The notes: a model not told the origin generated them from the sequence alone. A stretch of 64,000 nucleotides of DNA from Lachnospiraceae bacterium (GCA_022794265.1 JAAWEK010000011.1:62001-126000); one strand, 5' to 3'; counted from the stretch's first letter, positions 8,524 to 17,390 are shown. Made by a program: numbers and translations.

Positions 8524-9930
8524 TTGATTGAAATAATTTATAAAGGTGAAGAAGAAGCATTAAACGATGAGATAAATATCAGATTACCTAAAAATATCAG
8601 GCAGATTGGAGAATGTGAACATTATTCCCATAAGATTTATGTGGAAGATTTTGTGATGACATATGTTAAACATTTTAGCAGCCAGCGATTGAAATATGGT
8701 GTTTTACTGGGAGATATCAAACGGGGTAACGGAAATACATATATTTTTATAACGGGTGCGGTTACAGCGAATGCCATCCTGGATAATGAAATTGTGTTTG
8801 ATGAGGACGTTTGGACAGGCATTTATGAAGAAATCAAAATGTACTTTGAAGAAGTAGAGATTGTCGGATGGTTTGCTTCCATGCCAAGTCTGCTGCCAAA
8901 TGATATGCCGAATATTCAGAAGCTTCATATCGATAATTTTGCAGGCAATGACAGAGTATGTTTTCTTCTGGACCGGGAGGAGGGGGATGAAAACTTTTTT
9001 CTGTATGATGAAGGAGGGATGAAGAAATGTGAAGGCTTCTATATATATTATGAAAAAAATGCAGACATGCAGTCTTATATGTCCATGCATGTGGATACCA
9101 GAATTATGCCGGATAATTATGAACAGATAAAAAAACGGGGAATCAATGCACGGGTACATGAACTTTTATTTAATTCAAATGATTCCGGAGAAAAAGAGGC
9201 CGGAAAGGAACAAAAGGATATTCCGCTGGTGCAGCTGGGACCCAAAAGAGATTCGGGAGATGATGATATCCGTTTGGAAAATATTTCTGCCGGGGATTCT
9301 GAAACGAAAGAGGGATTCAGATTTGGCAGAAGGCTGCCCACATTTGCTTATTCGGCGTCTTCCCTTATGCTTATAGCCATTTTGGTGGGTACCATAGCCC
9401 TTATGAATGCGTCCGGACAGTTGCAGGAATTAAAAAGTGCGGTGGCGGGATTAGTGGGGAAGGAAGAGCCCAAACCAAAGGATAACATTTCCGATGATAA
9501 CAATCAGAGTGCCAATATTGTTGATGTTGTGGGGAATGTGAGTGAATCTGCAAAGGATGGAGAAACTTCTTCTCAGGAGACATCGCCTCAGGAGACGGAA
9601 TCCGTGAATGAGACAAAAGAGAACGAAACTGCTAATTCAGAAACTTCTTCAACGGAACCGGAACAACAGACGGAACCGGATACTACGGAAGCTGCAACGG
9701 TGTCCCAACAAGTGACGGAACCGCCAACGGAACCTCCGACAGAACCTCCGACGGCAACAGTTTCTGGTGTCCAGCAGGATAAAGTTTATGTGGTAAAAAA
9801 AGGAGATTCCCTGTACAGTATCAGCATGAAGAATTATGGGAATTATTCGATGATTCAGTCTATTATGCAGGCAAACGGCATAACAAATGAGAATTTTATA
9901 CGTGAGGGAGAAACAATTATTTTGCCATAA
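8524..9930 (+). CDS. MPN-like (inactive) domain, TM, LysM protein
   Basis: A 468-residue protein. The C-terminal ~48 residues are a clear LysM domain (YVVKKGDSLYSISMKNYG ... GETIILP), which binds peptidoglycan-type glycans. One membrane helix lies at ~278-300, then an acidic Thr/Pro/Glu linker including TEPPTEPPTEPPT. The N-terminal ~180 residues lack a signal peptide and show an MPN/JAMM-like order of elements: YGVLLGD, a long strand pair, then VGWFASMP where active enzymes have GWYHSHP, then VCFLLD. Both metal His positions are replaced, so any such domain would be non-catalytic. Topology would be cytoplasmic MPN-like domain and extracellular LysM. The TTG start at 8524 is supported by a G-rich site 10 bases upstream. 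Confidence 0.8.
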   Translation: MIEIIYKGEEEALNDEINIRLPKNIRQIGECEHYSHKIYVEDFVMTYVKHFSSQRLKYGVLLGDIKRGNGNTYIFITGAVTANAILDNEIVFDEDVWTGIYEEIKMYFEEVEIVGWFASMPSLLPNDMPNIQKLHIDNFAGNDRVCFLLDREEGDENFFLYDEGGMKKCEGFYIYYEKNADMQSYMSMHVDTRIMPDNYEQIKKRGINARVHELLFNSNDSGEKEAGKEQKDIPLVQLGPKRDSGDDDIRLENISAGDSETKEGFRFGRRLPTFAYSASSLMLIAILVGTIALMNASGQLQELKSAVAGLVGKEEPKPKDNISDDNNQSANIVDVVGNVSESAKDGETSSQETSPQETESVNETKENETANSETSSTEPEQQTEPDTTEAATVSQQVTEPPTEPPTEPPTATVSGVQQDKVYVVKKGDSLYSISMKNYGNYSMIQSIMQANGITNENFIREGETIILP

Positions 9931-10019
9931 CCGGTATTTTATTGTATAATCATATAAATGGTAGGCGGAAATGGATATATTTCTGTTTTATCAGTTGATT
10001 CTGAAATCGGATTGGCGGA

Positions 10020-11174
10020 ATGGAGGAAACAATGGAGGAAGAAAGGGATACAGGCCTTATTAAGCATAAAATTATTAAGTATGGGGGTTTTATCCTTCTG
10101 GCGGCGGTGGTCCTGTCCGCAGGCTGGTATATTTATTCACATCGGAATAAGGATTATTCAATGTATGAAACGACAGGTACTATGGAGATTGATCCCGGAG
10201 TTCCGGCAAAGTATGCAGGATTTGCCTCGGGTATAATCCGGTATACGACGGATGGAATTTCATATATAAGATCTGGAAAAGAAATCTGGAATAAATCCAT
10301 TTCCATTCAGAATCCAATGCTGGATATCTGTGGAGACTATATTGCAATTGCGGAACAAAAATCAAACAATATTTCGATATTTAATAAATCGGGAGAGCAG
10401 TGGGATATTACCATGTCTTATCCGGTCATGAGTGTGGAGATATCTGGAAAAGGGATAGTTGCCGCGGCTTTGGACGATGGTGAGGCAAATTATATTGAGA
10501 TAAAAGATAAAAACGGAGACTCCATTGCTCTGGGACGTACGGTGGTGCAGGGAGACGGTTATCCCATAGATATATCGCTTTCCAATGACGGTACGAAACT
10601 GGCGGCTTCTTATCTGGGTATTGCCAATGGAACAACCCAGTCCAATGTGGTTTTTTATAATTATTCTGCCATAGGGCAGAATGAGGTCGACAGAATTGTG
10701 GGCGGTTTTAATCAGTATAAGACGGCAATTGTTCCTAAGGTGGAATTTATCAGCAATAATGTGGCTGCGGCTTTCGGAACAAATTTATTTACCATCTATT
10801 CTATTAAACAGAAACCTTCTGTTATTAGGGAAGAAGAACTTACGCATAAGATTGAAAGTATATTTTATAACAAAGGTAATATCGGTATGGTTTTTCAGAA
10901 TGAAAATTCAGATAAGCCGTATCTTATAAAAACCTATAGCACCAGTGGAGAAAAAGTTTTAAGCCTGGAAACGGATTATCAGTATAAAGGGATACTTTTT
11001 GCGGATGATAAAGTAATGATGTATAATGAAAATTCCTGCAGACTGGTATCCGGCGACGGTATAACGAGATTCGAAACACAGTTTGATGTGGCAGTAGAAG
11101 AAATGTTTGCCATATCGGAATCTGCTTATGTGATTATTACTGCAGATTCTATTTTGCAGATTAAATTAAAATAG
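10020..11174 (+). CDS. Membrane-anchored DUF5711-like beta-propeller protein
   Basis: 384 residues: a short charged cytoplasmic tail, one N-terminal membrane helix (~22-38, ILLAAVVLSAGWYIY), then ~330 extracellular residues made of repeated short strand pairs ending in G or D turns, as in WD/YVTN-type propellers. It resembles the DUF5711 family of Clostridia, whose function is not established. An alternative ATG at 10032 has GGAGGA immediately upstream and is equally possible. The CvpA-like gene follows at once, so the two are probably co-transcribed. Confidence 0.75.
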   Translation: MEETMEEERDTGLIKHKIIKYGGFILLAAVVLSAGWYIYSHRNKDYSMYETTGTMEIDPGVPAKYAGFASGIIRYTTDGISYIRSGKEIWNKSISIQNPMLDICGDYIAIAEQKSNNISIFNKSGEQWDITMSYPVMSVEISGKGIVAAALDDGEANYIEIKDKNGDSIALGRTVVQGDGYPIDISLSNDGTKLAASYLGIANGTTQSNVVFYNYSAIGQNEVDRIVGGFNQYKTAIVPKVEFISNNVAAAFGTNLFTIYSIKQKPSVIREEELTHKIESIFYNKGNIGMVFQNENSDKPYLIKTYSTSGEKVLSLETDYQYKGILFADDKVMMYNENSCRLVSGDGITRFETQFDVAVEEMFAISESAYVIITADSILQIKLK

Positions 11175-11191
11175 TGCAAAGGAGAAAGAAG

Positions 11192-11881
11192 ATGGAAACT
11201 TTATTATTAGTTGGAGTAATTGCATTTCTTGTGATTATGACGGTTATTGGTTATGCAAAAGGATTTATTAAAATAGTTTTATCCCTGGCAGTAACGATTG
11301 TGGCTCTGCTGGCGTCTGTGTTGTTTGCCGGGCCGTGCAGCAGCTTTATAAAGAACCATACGCCGTTATATAATACCGTAAAGGAGCAGATGGCGGATTA
11401 TGTATCGGAATATATTGGTGAAGGACTGGATAATGCATCAAAGGAAATACAGGAGGAGGCTATTAAGAAGCTGAATCTTCCGTCGTCCATTCAGGACAAG
11501 CTGATTGTAAATAATACTGACGGTACGAAATCAGAAATGAAGGTTGAATCGTTCAGTAACTATGTGGCGGAATCTTTGACGGATGTTCTTTTGAATGCGG
11601 TTACTGTACTTGTACTGTTTTTGATTTTTAAGATTTTATTGAGAGTTTTGGTTTCTGTCATTGATCTGTTCAGTAAACTGCCTGTCGTTAATTTTATAAA
11701 CAAGAATCTGGGTGCAGTCATAGGCTTTATAGAAGGTATTCTGATTATATGGGTAATCTGTACGGCTCTGACGGCTGTCAGCGGAACAAAGATTGGGGAA
11801 GATATTTTCAGCGCTATTGCTTCCAATCCGGTGTTGAACTTTATATATAATCACAATCTGCTTACAAAATATATTTTGTAG
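11192..11881 (+). CDS. CvpA family membrane protein
   Basis: About 229 residues with four hydrophobic segments (~3-22, ~28-45, ~135-160, ~175-200) and a soluble insertion of ~80 residues between helices 2 and 3. The family is named after colicin V production protein; its role in Firmicutes is unclear. The ATG at 11192 is preceded by AAAGGAG at good spacing, which is better supported than an in-frame GTG at 11174 overlapping the previous stop. Confidence 0.8.
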   Translation: METLLLVGVIAFLVIMTVIGYAKGFIKIVLSLAVTIVALLASVLFAGPCSSFIKNHTPLYNTVKEQMADYVSEYIGEGLDNASKEIQEEAIKKLNLPSSIQDKLIVNNTDGTKSEMKVESFSNYVAESLTDVLLNAVTVLVLFLIFKILLRVLVSVIDLFSKLPVVNFINKNLGAVIGFIEGILIIWVICTALTAVSGTKIGEDIFSAIASNPVLNFIYNHNLLTKYIL

Positions 11882-11922
11882 AAAAATGCGGAAAGAATTC
11901 AATGGATTTTTACAAAAAGTCC

Positions 11923-11951
11923 TTGACGAATGAAAACACTATTGCTATAAT
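11923..11951 (+). promoter_or_regulatory. Promoter of tRNA-Cys
   Basis: TTGACG (11923-11928), 17-base spacer, TATAAT (11946-11951). Close to consensus and 33 bases upstream of the tRNA. Confidence 0.85.
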
Positions 11952-11984
11952 ATACACGTTGTCGCAAGCGGCAGCGTGATATAT

Positions 11985-12055
11985 GGCGACATAGCCAAGT
12001 GGTAAGGCTCCGGTCTGCAACACCGTCATCACCAGTTCGAATCTGGTTGTCGCCT
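11985..12055 (+). tRNA. tRNA-Cys (GCA)
   Basis: A 71-base cloverleaf. The acceptor arm GGCGACA pairs with TGTCGCC, followed by discriminator T. The D-arm region holds AGCCAAGTGGTAAGGC, the anticodon loop CTGCAAC gives anticodon GCA, and the T arm is CCAGTTCGAATCTGG. CCA is not encoded. It has its own strong promoter and terminator, so it is a single-gene unit. Confidence 0.97.
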
Positions 12056-12061
12056 TTCTGA

Positions 12062-12088
12062 AGCCCCGATTTATCGGGGTTTTTATTT
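12062..12088 (+). terminator. Intrinsic terminator of tRNA-Cys
   Basis: CCCCGA-TTTA-TCGGGG hairpin followed by GTTTTTATTTT. Confidence 0.9.
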
Positions 12089-12189
12089 TGTTAATTATCT
12101 TATAAGCGAGTCATGTGGTCAGTCATTTGACAAATTGAAGGTTTCCGGTTTACCAGACCAGAGAACCGGGATTGGAAGAGGTGAAGAAT

Positions 12190-12699
12190 ATGGTAATACG
12201 ACAGGAAGAACAGTGTGATTATGAAGCGGTTTACAGACTTGTAAAAGAAGCCTTTGCAACTGCTGAACATAGTGATGGAAATGAGCAGGAGCTTGTGACG
12301 GCATTGAGAAACAGCAGTTCTTTTATTCCTGAACTGTCGCTTGTGGCATTTGAAGATGGGATAGCAGTCGGACATATTCTGTTTACAAAAGTATATATCG
12401 GAGAATGTGAAGAACTTGCACTTGCACCTCTGTCAGTGATTCCTGCGTATCAGAGGAAGGGAATCGGACAGGCGTTGATGAAAGAAGGGCATGATATTGC
12501 AAGGAAAATGGGGTATGATTACTCGATTGTATTAGGTCACCCTCAATATTATCCGAAGGCAGGTTATGTGCCTGCATATATGTATGGCATCAAAGCGCCT
12601 TTTGATGTTCCTGATGAGAATTATATGGCAATCAGACTGAACGACAGAGCAAAAAGGATTGATGGCATTGTCAGGTATGACAATGCATTTGGGATTTAA
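12190..12699 (+). CDS. GNAT family N-acetyltransferase
   Basis: About 169 residues. The acetyl-CoA binding core is visible as LSVIPAYQRKGIGQALMKEG (~78-97), preceded by the strand pair VGHILFTKVYI. The C-terminal part (LGHPQYYPKAGYVPA) is typical of the YhbS-like subgroup. The substrate cannot be told. The ATG at 12190 follows GAAGAGGTGAAG; a TTG 18 bases upstream is less likely. It stands alone, with no operon partner. Confidence 0.9.
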   Translation: MVIRQEEQCDYEAVYRLVKEAFATAEHSDGNEQELVTALRNSSSFIPELSLVAFEDGIAVGHILFTKVYIGECEELALAPLSVIPAYQRKGIGQALMKEGHDIARKMGYDYSIVLGHPQYYPKAGYVPAYMYGIKAPFDVPDENYMAIRLNDRAKRIDGIVRYDNAFGI

Positions 12700-12771
12700 A
12701 ACATCTTTTTTGCTGCCTCCCTATAGTAAAGCCATATATCTGGCCTCCAATATCCTGCTTTGGTAACTTTT

Positions 12772-13098
12772 TTATTTATCCGACTGCTTTAAGCAATTAA
12801 TATAAGTCATCAGCAGATTTTTTTTATATTCGTCCAGTTCCTCAATATTCTTAGCCAGTGTGATGGTTTCGCTGAATGTTTTCTCTTCATATCTGAAAAA
12901 ATCACTCATACTTATTTTTAATCCGTCGCATATTTTCATTAATGTCGGAATTGACGGAACTGTATTTCTTTTAAACATATTACTGATACTGGAATAAGGA
13001 ATTCCGCTTTCTTTTGAAAGGCGGTAATGCGTCCAATGCCGTGTTTTCAGCAATTCTTCAATTCTTGATAAGACATTGTTTGTTGTAAAATCTTCCAT
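12772..13098 (-). CDS. XRE-type HTH transcriptional regulator
   Basis: 108 residues. An HTH of the Cro/CI class spans ~7-70 (RIEELLKTRHWTHYRLSKES, then ISNMFKRNTVPSIPTL), followed by a ~35-residue helical tail. AGGGGAAAGGG precedes the ATG at 13098. A second regulator of the same build lies 185 bases away on the same strand. Both share the pattern LSKES.IP.S....I.....PSI.TL..IC..L..SM..FF, so they are probably paralogues. Target unknown. Confidence 0.88.
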   Translation of the reverse strand: MEDFTTNNVLSRIEELLKTRHWTHYRLSKESGIPYSSISNMFKRNTVPSIPTLMKICDGLKISMSDFFRYEEKTFSETITLAKNIEELDEYKKNLLMTYINCLKQSDK

Positions 13099-13282
13099 AA
13101 AATACCCTTTCCCCTGAATGTTTAATTATAAAACATAAATGGTGTTTTTAATTCAGAGCTGTTTTGTGTTTATACCAGTTTGTTTTATATGATAGAAATA
13201 GTGTAATCTTCTGAAAGCATTTTGTGTAGTATGTAATTAAAAACAAAAAAACAATTAACTGATATCTTTAAAAGAAAACAAT

Positions 13283-13627
13283 TTATTCATGTTTTGAAGC
13301 ATTAGTTTCAGCTAAAAGCAAGAGATATTCATCAATATGATTCTGTAGTCTGGAGGAAATACTTCGATAGAGAAAAATATGTTGCTCTTCGGAAGGTGAT
13401 AAATAGAAGGAGCCTGCGGAACAGCATTCTAAAAAAAATTCACCCATTGAAACATTTAAAAATTTACAGATAATAATTAAAGTATGTATTGACGGCAGAT
13501 AAACATTATTAATGATTCCGTAGAGTGTGGATAACGGAATGGAAGATTCTTTGGATAACTGGTAGATAGTATATCCTTTGTCTGTGATTAACTGTCTGAT
13601 TCTTGAATTAATTTCTAAGTCCTGCAT
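13283..13627 (-). CDS. XRE-type HTH transcriptional regulator (paralogue)
   Basis: 114 residues with an N-terminal Cro/CI-type HTH (~6-65) closely similar in pattern to the neighbour at 12772-13098, then a longer acidic, Leu-rich tail. The start at 13627 is chosen because AGGGGAA lies 7 bases upstream; an extension to 13795 in the same frame would cross the divergent promoter region and add aromatic low-complexity sequence. It is divergent from the Ig-like repeat gene at 13861, which it may regulate (inference). Confidence 0.85.
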   Translation of the reverse strand: MQDLEINSRIRQLITDKGYTIYQLSKESSIPLSTLYGIINNVYLPSIHTLIIICKFLNVSMGEFFLECCSAGSFYLSPSEEQHIFLYRSISSRLQNHIDEYLLLLAETNASKHE

Positions 13628-13780
13628 TTGATGATTCCCCTTATTTATTTTTGTTGTGTACATGTATTGTAGTTTGAAATGTTTTTTGGGAAAAGAATAA
13701 AAAAAGGGTGGGGATATTATGGTATATGTGGGGTATGATGCAAATTTATAAAAATTATAATACAACGTATTATTTGAATA

Positions 13781-13808
13781 TTGAAATAAAAACAATAGGT
13801 GATATAAT
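13781..13808 (+). promoter_or_regulatory. Promoter of the Ig-like repeat gene
   Basis: TTGAAA (13781-13786), 16-base spacer, TATAAT (13803-13808), 52 bases before the ATG at 13861. Confidence 0.75.
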
Positions 13809-13860
13809 AAGGGTACAGGTTATGGTGCGTATCAGTAAAATACAAAAGGGAGGATTAATT

Positions 13861-14892
13861 ATGGGAGATATACTAAAAAAGCATAACCACAAAACGGGTT
13901 TAAAAAAATTAACGGCATGGATATTGTTTATACTGTGTTTTTTTCAGACAAACGAAGGTTTATTTATGGAAGAATGTCAGGCTGCAAATATATCATTTGT
14001 AGTATTATCGAAATATTCTTCTGTGATGAATATCGGTGATAAGTTTTATCTGGCGGCATTAACATCCAGCGGTAAGAAACCTGTTTTTAAAAGTAGCAAC
14101 AGTAAGGTTGTCTCGGTAAATACCTATGGACTGGTTACTGCCAAAAAGGGAGGAACGGCCAGCATTACGGTTAAAATCAAGGGTTCGGAAGCAGTGTGCA
14201 GAATAAAGGTAAATAAAACCGTTATTTCGCTGGACACAGGATATCTGTCTATGGAAAATGGTGAAACAAAACGAATTTGTGCATCAACATCCAACGGAGC
14301 GGACGTAACCTACAGGATTAATAAAAAAAGTATTGCTCTGGTGGATGAGAATGGGTATGTAACAGGGGTTAAGCCCGGTGATGCAGTGATTACGGTTCAG
14401 GCTGACGGCTATAGCAAAACCTGCCGGGTTCATGTCAGGCGGCCCACCATATCCCTGGGTAAAAGTCAGATTACACTATACCGCGGCCAGCAGTTTAATT
14501 TGAAAGCTAAAATATCTTCAGGAATTACGCCTGTATACAGTTCAAACAAAAAATCGGTAGCCACGGTTGACAGTAGCGGGACTATAACGGCTGTAAAACA
14601 TGGAACGGCAGTGATAACGGTAAAAGCAGACGGGACCAGTAAAACGTGTACGGTAACTGTTAAAAAGCCCGCAATCAGTCTGAATACTTATGAGATTACA
14701 TTACAGAAGGGAAAACAATATCAGCTTCAGGCAAAGGTTTCTTCTGGAAATAAACCGGAGTATTCTTCAGGAAATACAAGTGTGGCTGTTGTTGATAAAA
14801 ACGGAAAGATAAAGGCTGCAGGCAAAGGAAAAACCTATATATATGTAAATGAAGACGGAACAAAAGTTAAATGCAGAGTAATTGTAAAATAG
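13861..14892 (+). CDS. Secreted protein with bacterial Ig-like (Big_2) repeats
   Basis: 343 residues. An N-terminal signal peptide (KKLTAWILFILCFF) is followed by four tandem ~75-80-residue Big_2-type repeats. Each contains a PVFKSSNSKVVSVNTYGLVTA-like core (three later copies: VTYRINKKSIALVDENGYVTG, PVYSSNKKSVATVDSSGTIT, PEYSSGNTSVAVVDKNGKI) and a closing GTA-ITV unit. No LPXTG, LysM or SLH anchor is seen, so it may be released or held non-covalently. Big_2 domains usually serve as surface spacers or adhesive modules. GGGAGG precedes the ATG at 13861. Confidence 0.88.
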   Translation: MGDILKKHNHKTGLKKLTAWILFILCFFQTNEGLFMEECQAANISFVVLSKYSSVMNIGDKFYLAALTSSGKKPVFKSSNSKVVSVNTYGLVTAKKGGTASITVKIKGSEAVCRIKVNKTVISLDTGYLSMENGETKRICASTSNGADVTYRINKKSIALVDENGYVTGVKPGDAVITVQADGYSKTCRVHVRRPTISLGKSQITLYRGQQFNLKAKISSGITPVYSSNKKSVATVDSSGTITAVKHGTAVITVKADGTSKTCTVTVKKPAISLNTYEITLQKGKQYQLQAKVSSGNKPEYSSGNTSVAVVDKNGKIKAAGKGKTYIYVNEDGTKVKCRVIVK

Positions 14893-14931
14893 CAATATAT
14901 ATCTTTATGCTGAAAACATAACCTGTATCTA

Positions 14932-14960
14932 TTGTGAAAAAAGCATAAATATTGTATAAT
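14932..14960 (+). promoter_or_regulatory. Promoter of the chemoreceptor gene
   Basis: TTGTGA (14932-14937), 17-base spacer, TATAAT (14955-14960). Confidence 0.75.
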
Positions 14961-15012
14961 AAGAGAAACGTTTTATGTGAAAAATATCAAAGGATTCGCA
15001 ATGGAGGCACAT

Positions 15013-16437
15013 ATGGGTAAAAAAGTAAATGTAAAAATGTTATGTGCGGTAGCACGTATGGAAAAGGTTGATGTCTCAAAGATGGGACCTGAACTGGCGG
15101 ATGTATATATAAGATTAAAGGGTGGCAGGGAAAAATTCGGAAATCTGGTTAAGGAAATTCTTTCTTCCAATATGAAGATGAGTTCTTTAGATTTGGCCCT
15201 GGTAAATAAGGCTGATCAAATCAAACTGATTAGTGAGGAATTATCAAATCTGGCACAGCAGATTAATCAGACATCTGAGAGTACGGCTACGGTTACAGGA
15301 GAAGTAGCAAATGCACATGAAGATTTGACAAACTCTATCACAAATGTTTCGGAAAACTGTAATTCCATTTTAAAAGGCATTACGGAAAATGAAACTAAAT
15401 TAACTAATATTATAAATGTCTCGAATATTGCGATAAAGCAATCCGGACAGATGAAGCAGGATATGTCTACATTGCTGGAAGTTATTCAACATATGAATGA
15501 AGTTATTGAAGGCATCAATGCCATATCGGCACAAACAAATCTGTTAGCATTAAATGCTTCTATTGAGGCTGCCAGAGCTGGAGATAATGGCCGGGGATTT
15601 GCGGTTGTAGCAGAAGAAATCAGACAATTGGCGGAACAGACAAAAGTTCTTACGGGTAATATGGGAAAGTTTGTTGAAAATATTGCGGAAGCTTCCGGCA
15701 AAAGCTCTAAGAGTGTGGAAAGTACGGTGGAATCATTAGACAGTATCAATAACAGTCTGAATTCAGTAATGGAAATCAATACCTCTAATAAGACAAATAT
15801 AAATAACATTAATGAGGCTATAACAAATATTGCAGCTAAAAATGAGGAAATCAGTACTTCCGTCAATGAAGTGGAATCCCAGATGCACAGACTGGATAAT
15901 GAGATTGATATTTTATCCGAACATTCCAATTCTCTTGGTAAAGTCAGCAGGAGTTTAACAGAAGTGATTAATCCTGTATATGAGGTGGAATCATTACTGA
16001 ACAATGTGGCTGTGAATATGGGTAAAATGGCAGAAGATGAATTTTATAAAATTGACAATGAAGCGTTTGTCACTGTTCTTGAGGATGCTGTTGAGGCACA
16101 TAAAAAATGGTTATCTGCATTGAGGAAAATGATAGATGAAAAAGAAGTAATTCCGTTGCAGACGGATGAGCATCGTTGTGGATTTGGTCATTTTTATTAT
16201 TCTTTAAAACCAAAAGCAGAATCGATTGCATTGATTTGGAAAGAAGTAGGAGAAAAGCACTCGCAGTTCCATAAAAAAGGCATATTGGTTACGGAATCCA
16301 TAAAGAAACAGGATTTTTCCGAAGCAGAAAACGGCTATAACGAAGCAGAAAGATTATCAGGAGAATTAATTGTGGATTTTGAAAAGATGATACAGGTTGC
16401 GAAAGACCTGACAGCTGCAGATGGAAGTGTTTTTTGA
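15013..16437 (+). CDS. Soluble methyl-accepting chemotaxis protein with CZB domain
   Basis: About 474 residues with no membrane segment. The signalling hairpin is clear ([20 protein letters not shown], then [20 protein letters not shown]) at ~165-210. The C-terminal ~110 residues fit a chemoreceptor zinc-binding (CZB) domain: a His in [10 protein letters not shown], the CGFGHFYYS motif, and [10 protein letters not shown] supplying two more His ligands. Such receptors sit in the cytoplasm and in studied cases sense zinc or hypochlorite. GGAGG lies 5 bases before the ATG at 15013; an earlier in-frame ATG at 15001 overlaps this site. No che genes are adjacent. Confidence 0.92.
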   Translation: MGKKVNVKMLCAVARMEKVDVSKMGPELADVYIRLKGGREKFGNLVKEILSSNMKMSSLDLALVNKADQIKLISEELSNLAQQINQTSESTATVTGEVANAHEDLTNSITNVSENCNSILKGITENETKLTNIINVSNIAIKQSGQMKQDMSTLLEVIQHMNEVIEGINAISAQTNLLALNASIEAARAGDNGRGFAVVAEEIRQLAEQTKVLTGNMGKFVENIAEASGKSSKSVESTVESLDSINNSLNSVMEINTSNKTNINNINEAITNIAAKNEEISTSVNEVESQMHRLDNEIDILSEHSNSLGKVSRSLTEVINPVYEVESLLNNVAVNMGKMAEDEFYKIDNEAFVTVLEDAVEAHKKWLSALRKMIDEKEVIPLQTDEHRCGFGHFYYSLKPKAESIALIWKEVGEKHSQFHKKGILVTESIKKQDFSEAENGYNEAERLSGELIVDFEKMIQVAKDLTAADGSVF

Positions 16438-16493
16438 TTAGTAAATATATCTGACGATACATAGTTGTGTGATTTTCATATATGGAGAATGAG

Positions 16494-16555
16494 AAACTCC
16501 CTTTCAGGAGGCAAGTGAAAGTAATTGCTTGTCTGTCTGAAAGGGAGTTTTTATA
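16494..16555. terminator. Intrinsic terminator between convergent genes
   Basis: AAACTCCCTTTCAG (16494-16507) pairs with CTGAAAGGGAGTTT (16537-16550) around a 29-base loop, followed by TTATATTT. The A-rich 5' side means it could work for both the chemoreceptor and the convergent TetR gene. Confidence 0.8.
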
Positions 16556-16566
16556 TTTGGATATAT

Positions 16567-17184
16567 TCAGAGTTCCGAAGATGAATCGGAACAGATGTGT
16601 TGTTTGATAATATTGCGTATGGTCTCATAGAGGTATGGTTTTAGTTTATCGATGGATACCGGTTCGTCATATAAAATAGAACTGTAACAAGTAGAGCTTG
16701 TCAGTTCAATAATCATAAACAGCATGACTTCCGGATCTTTAAAAGTATAATCTTTATGATTTAAAATACGCTGGTAAATATTATTAAAGTTAATATCATC
16801 TCCGGAAGTATTGGTAATTGAAGACTTAAAGATTCCCCAGCTTAAGTTTTTAGAAATGAACATCAATAGGGACTGGTTTGTACAGAACTGATTAATTATA
16901 TTATCCGCTATAAAAATAATTTCTTCGACTAAATCTGTAATATTTGTTTTCTGCAGATCATTTTCAGCATTCTGGAATAACTGACTGGCTTTGTGGGCAA
17001 TCAGCATATTTCTTATATCATATTTATCCTTAAAATACAAATAAAAAGTTCCTTTGGCAACACCAGATTTTGCCACTATATCAGAAATAGAAGTTTTGTT
17101 TATTCCTTTTGATGTAAAAAGCGTAAAAGCTGCATCCAAAAGGGACTCTTCTTTTTGTTTTTTATTCGATTCAATTTTACTCAT
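16567..17184 (-). CDS. TetR/AcrR family repressor
   Basis: 205 residues. The N-terminal TetR HTH is clear at ~12-58 (LLDAAFTLFTSKGINKTSIS, then GVAKGTFYLYFKDKYDI). The C-terminal ligand domain is helical and not assignable. It is divergent from the MMPL transporter operon, whose promoter carries two TGACC-n3-GGTCA palindromes. By the usual TetR arrangement it should repress that operon until a ligand binds (inference). Its own promoter lies 45 bp or more from the nearer palindrome, so autorepression is not obvious. Confidence 0.93.
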   Translation of the reverse strand: MSKIESNKKQKEESLLDAAFTLFTSKGINKTSISDIVAKSGVAKGTFYLYFKDKYDIRNMLIAHKASQLFQNAENDLQKTNITDLVEEIIFIADNIINQFCTNQSLLMFISKNLSWGIFKSSITNTSGDDINFNNIYQRILNHKDYTFKDPEVMLFMIIELTSSTCYSSILYDEPVSIDKLKPYLYETIRNIIKQHICSDSSSEL

Positions 17185-17260
17185 ATTAAACCTCCGATTT
17201 TATGCAATTTACTAAAGAAAAATATGCGATAAGCAGTAGTTGTCTTTTTCAATTTCTCTT

Positions 17261-17290
17261 ATTATAGGTTTATCTTTGGAATTTAGTCAA
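17261..17290 (-). promoter_or_regulatory. Promoter of the TetR gene
   Basis: On the minus strand: TTGACT (17290-17285), 18-base spacer, TATAAT (17266-17261). Confidence 0.75.
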
Positions 17291-17333
17291 TATCCATAAA
17301 AAAATAGTTTATAAAATATTTAGAAAATTAATA

Positions 17334-17362
17334 TTGACCAGTGGTCATTTTTATGATATAAA
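17334..17362 (+). promoter_or_regulatory. Promoter of the MMPL operon
   Basis: TTGACC (17334-17339), 17-base spacer, TATAAA (17357-17362). The -35 hexamer is embedded in the upstream operator palindrome. Confidence 0.85.
17335..17347. promoter_or_regulatory. TetR operator 1 (over -35)
   Basis: TGACCAGTGGTCA is a perfect 13-bp palindrome overlapping the -35 of the transporter promoter. Confidence 0.75.
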
Positions 17363-17377
17363 TCATAACATAAGAAA

Positions 17378-17390
17378 TGACCGTTGGTCA
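17378..17390. promoter_or_regulatory. TetR operator 2 (downstream of start site)
   Basis: TGACCGTTGGTCA is a perfect palindrome centred 43 bp from operator 1, about four helical turns, placed just past the expected transcription start. Confidence 0.75.

Noticed and set aside
13628-13795. N-terminal extension of the second XRE regulator
   Set aside because: It is aromatic low-complexity sequence overlapping the divergent promoter, and a good ribosome site supports the start at 13627.
13781-14892. CRISPR-like or tandem DNA repeat in the Ig-like gene
   Set aside because: The repeats are at protein level (Big_2 domains, ~75-80 residues) with diverged DNA; no short direct repeats with unique spacers are seen anywhere in the window.
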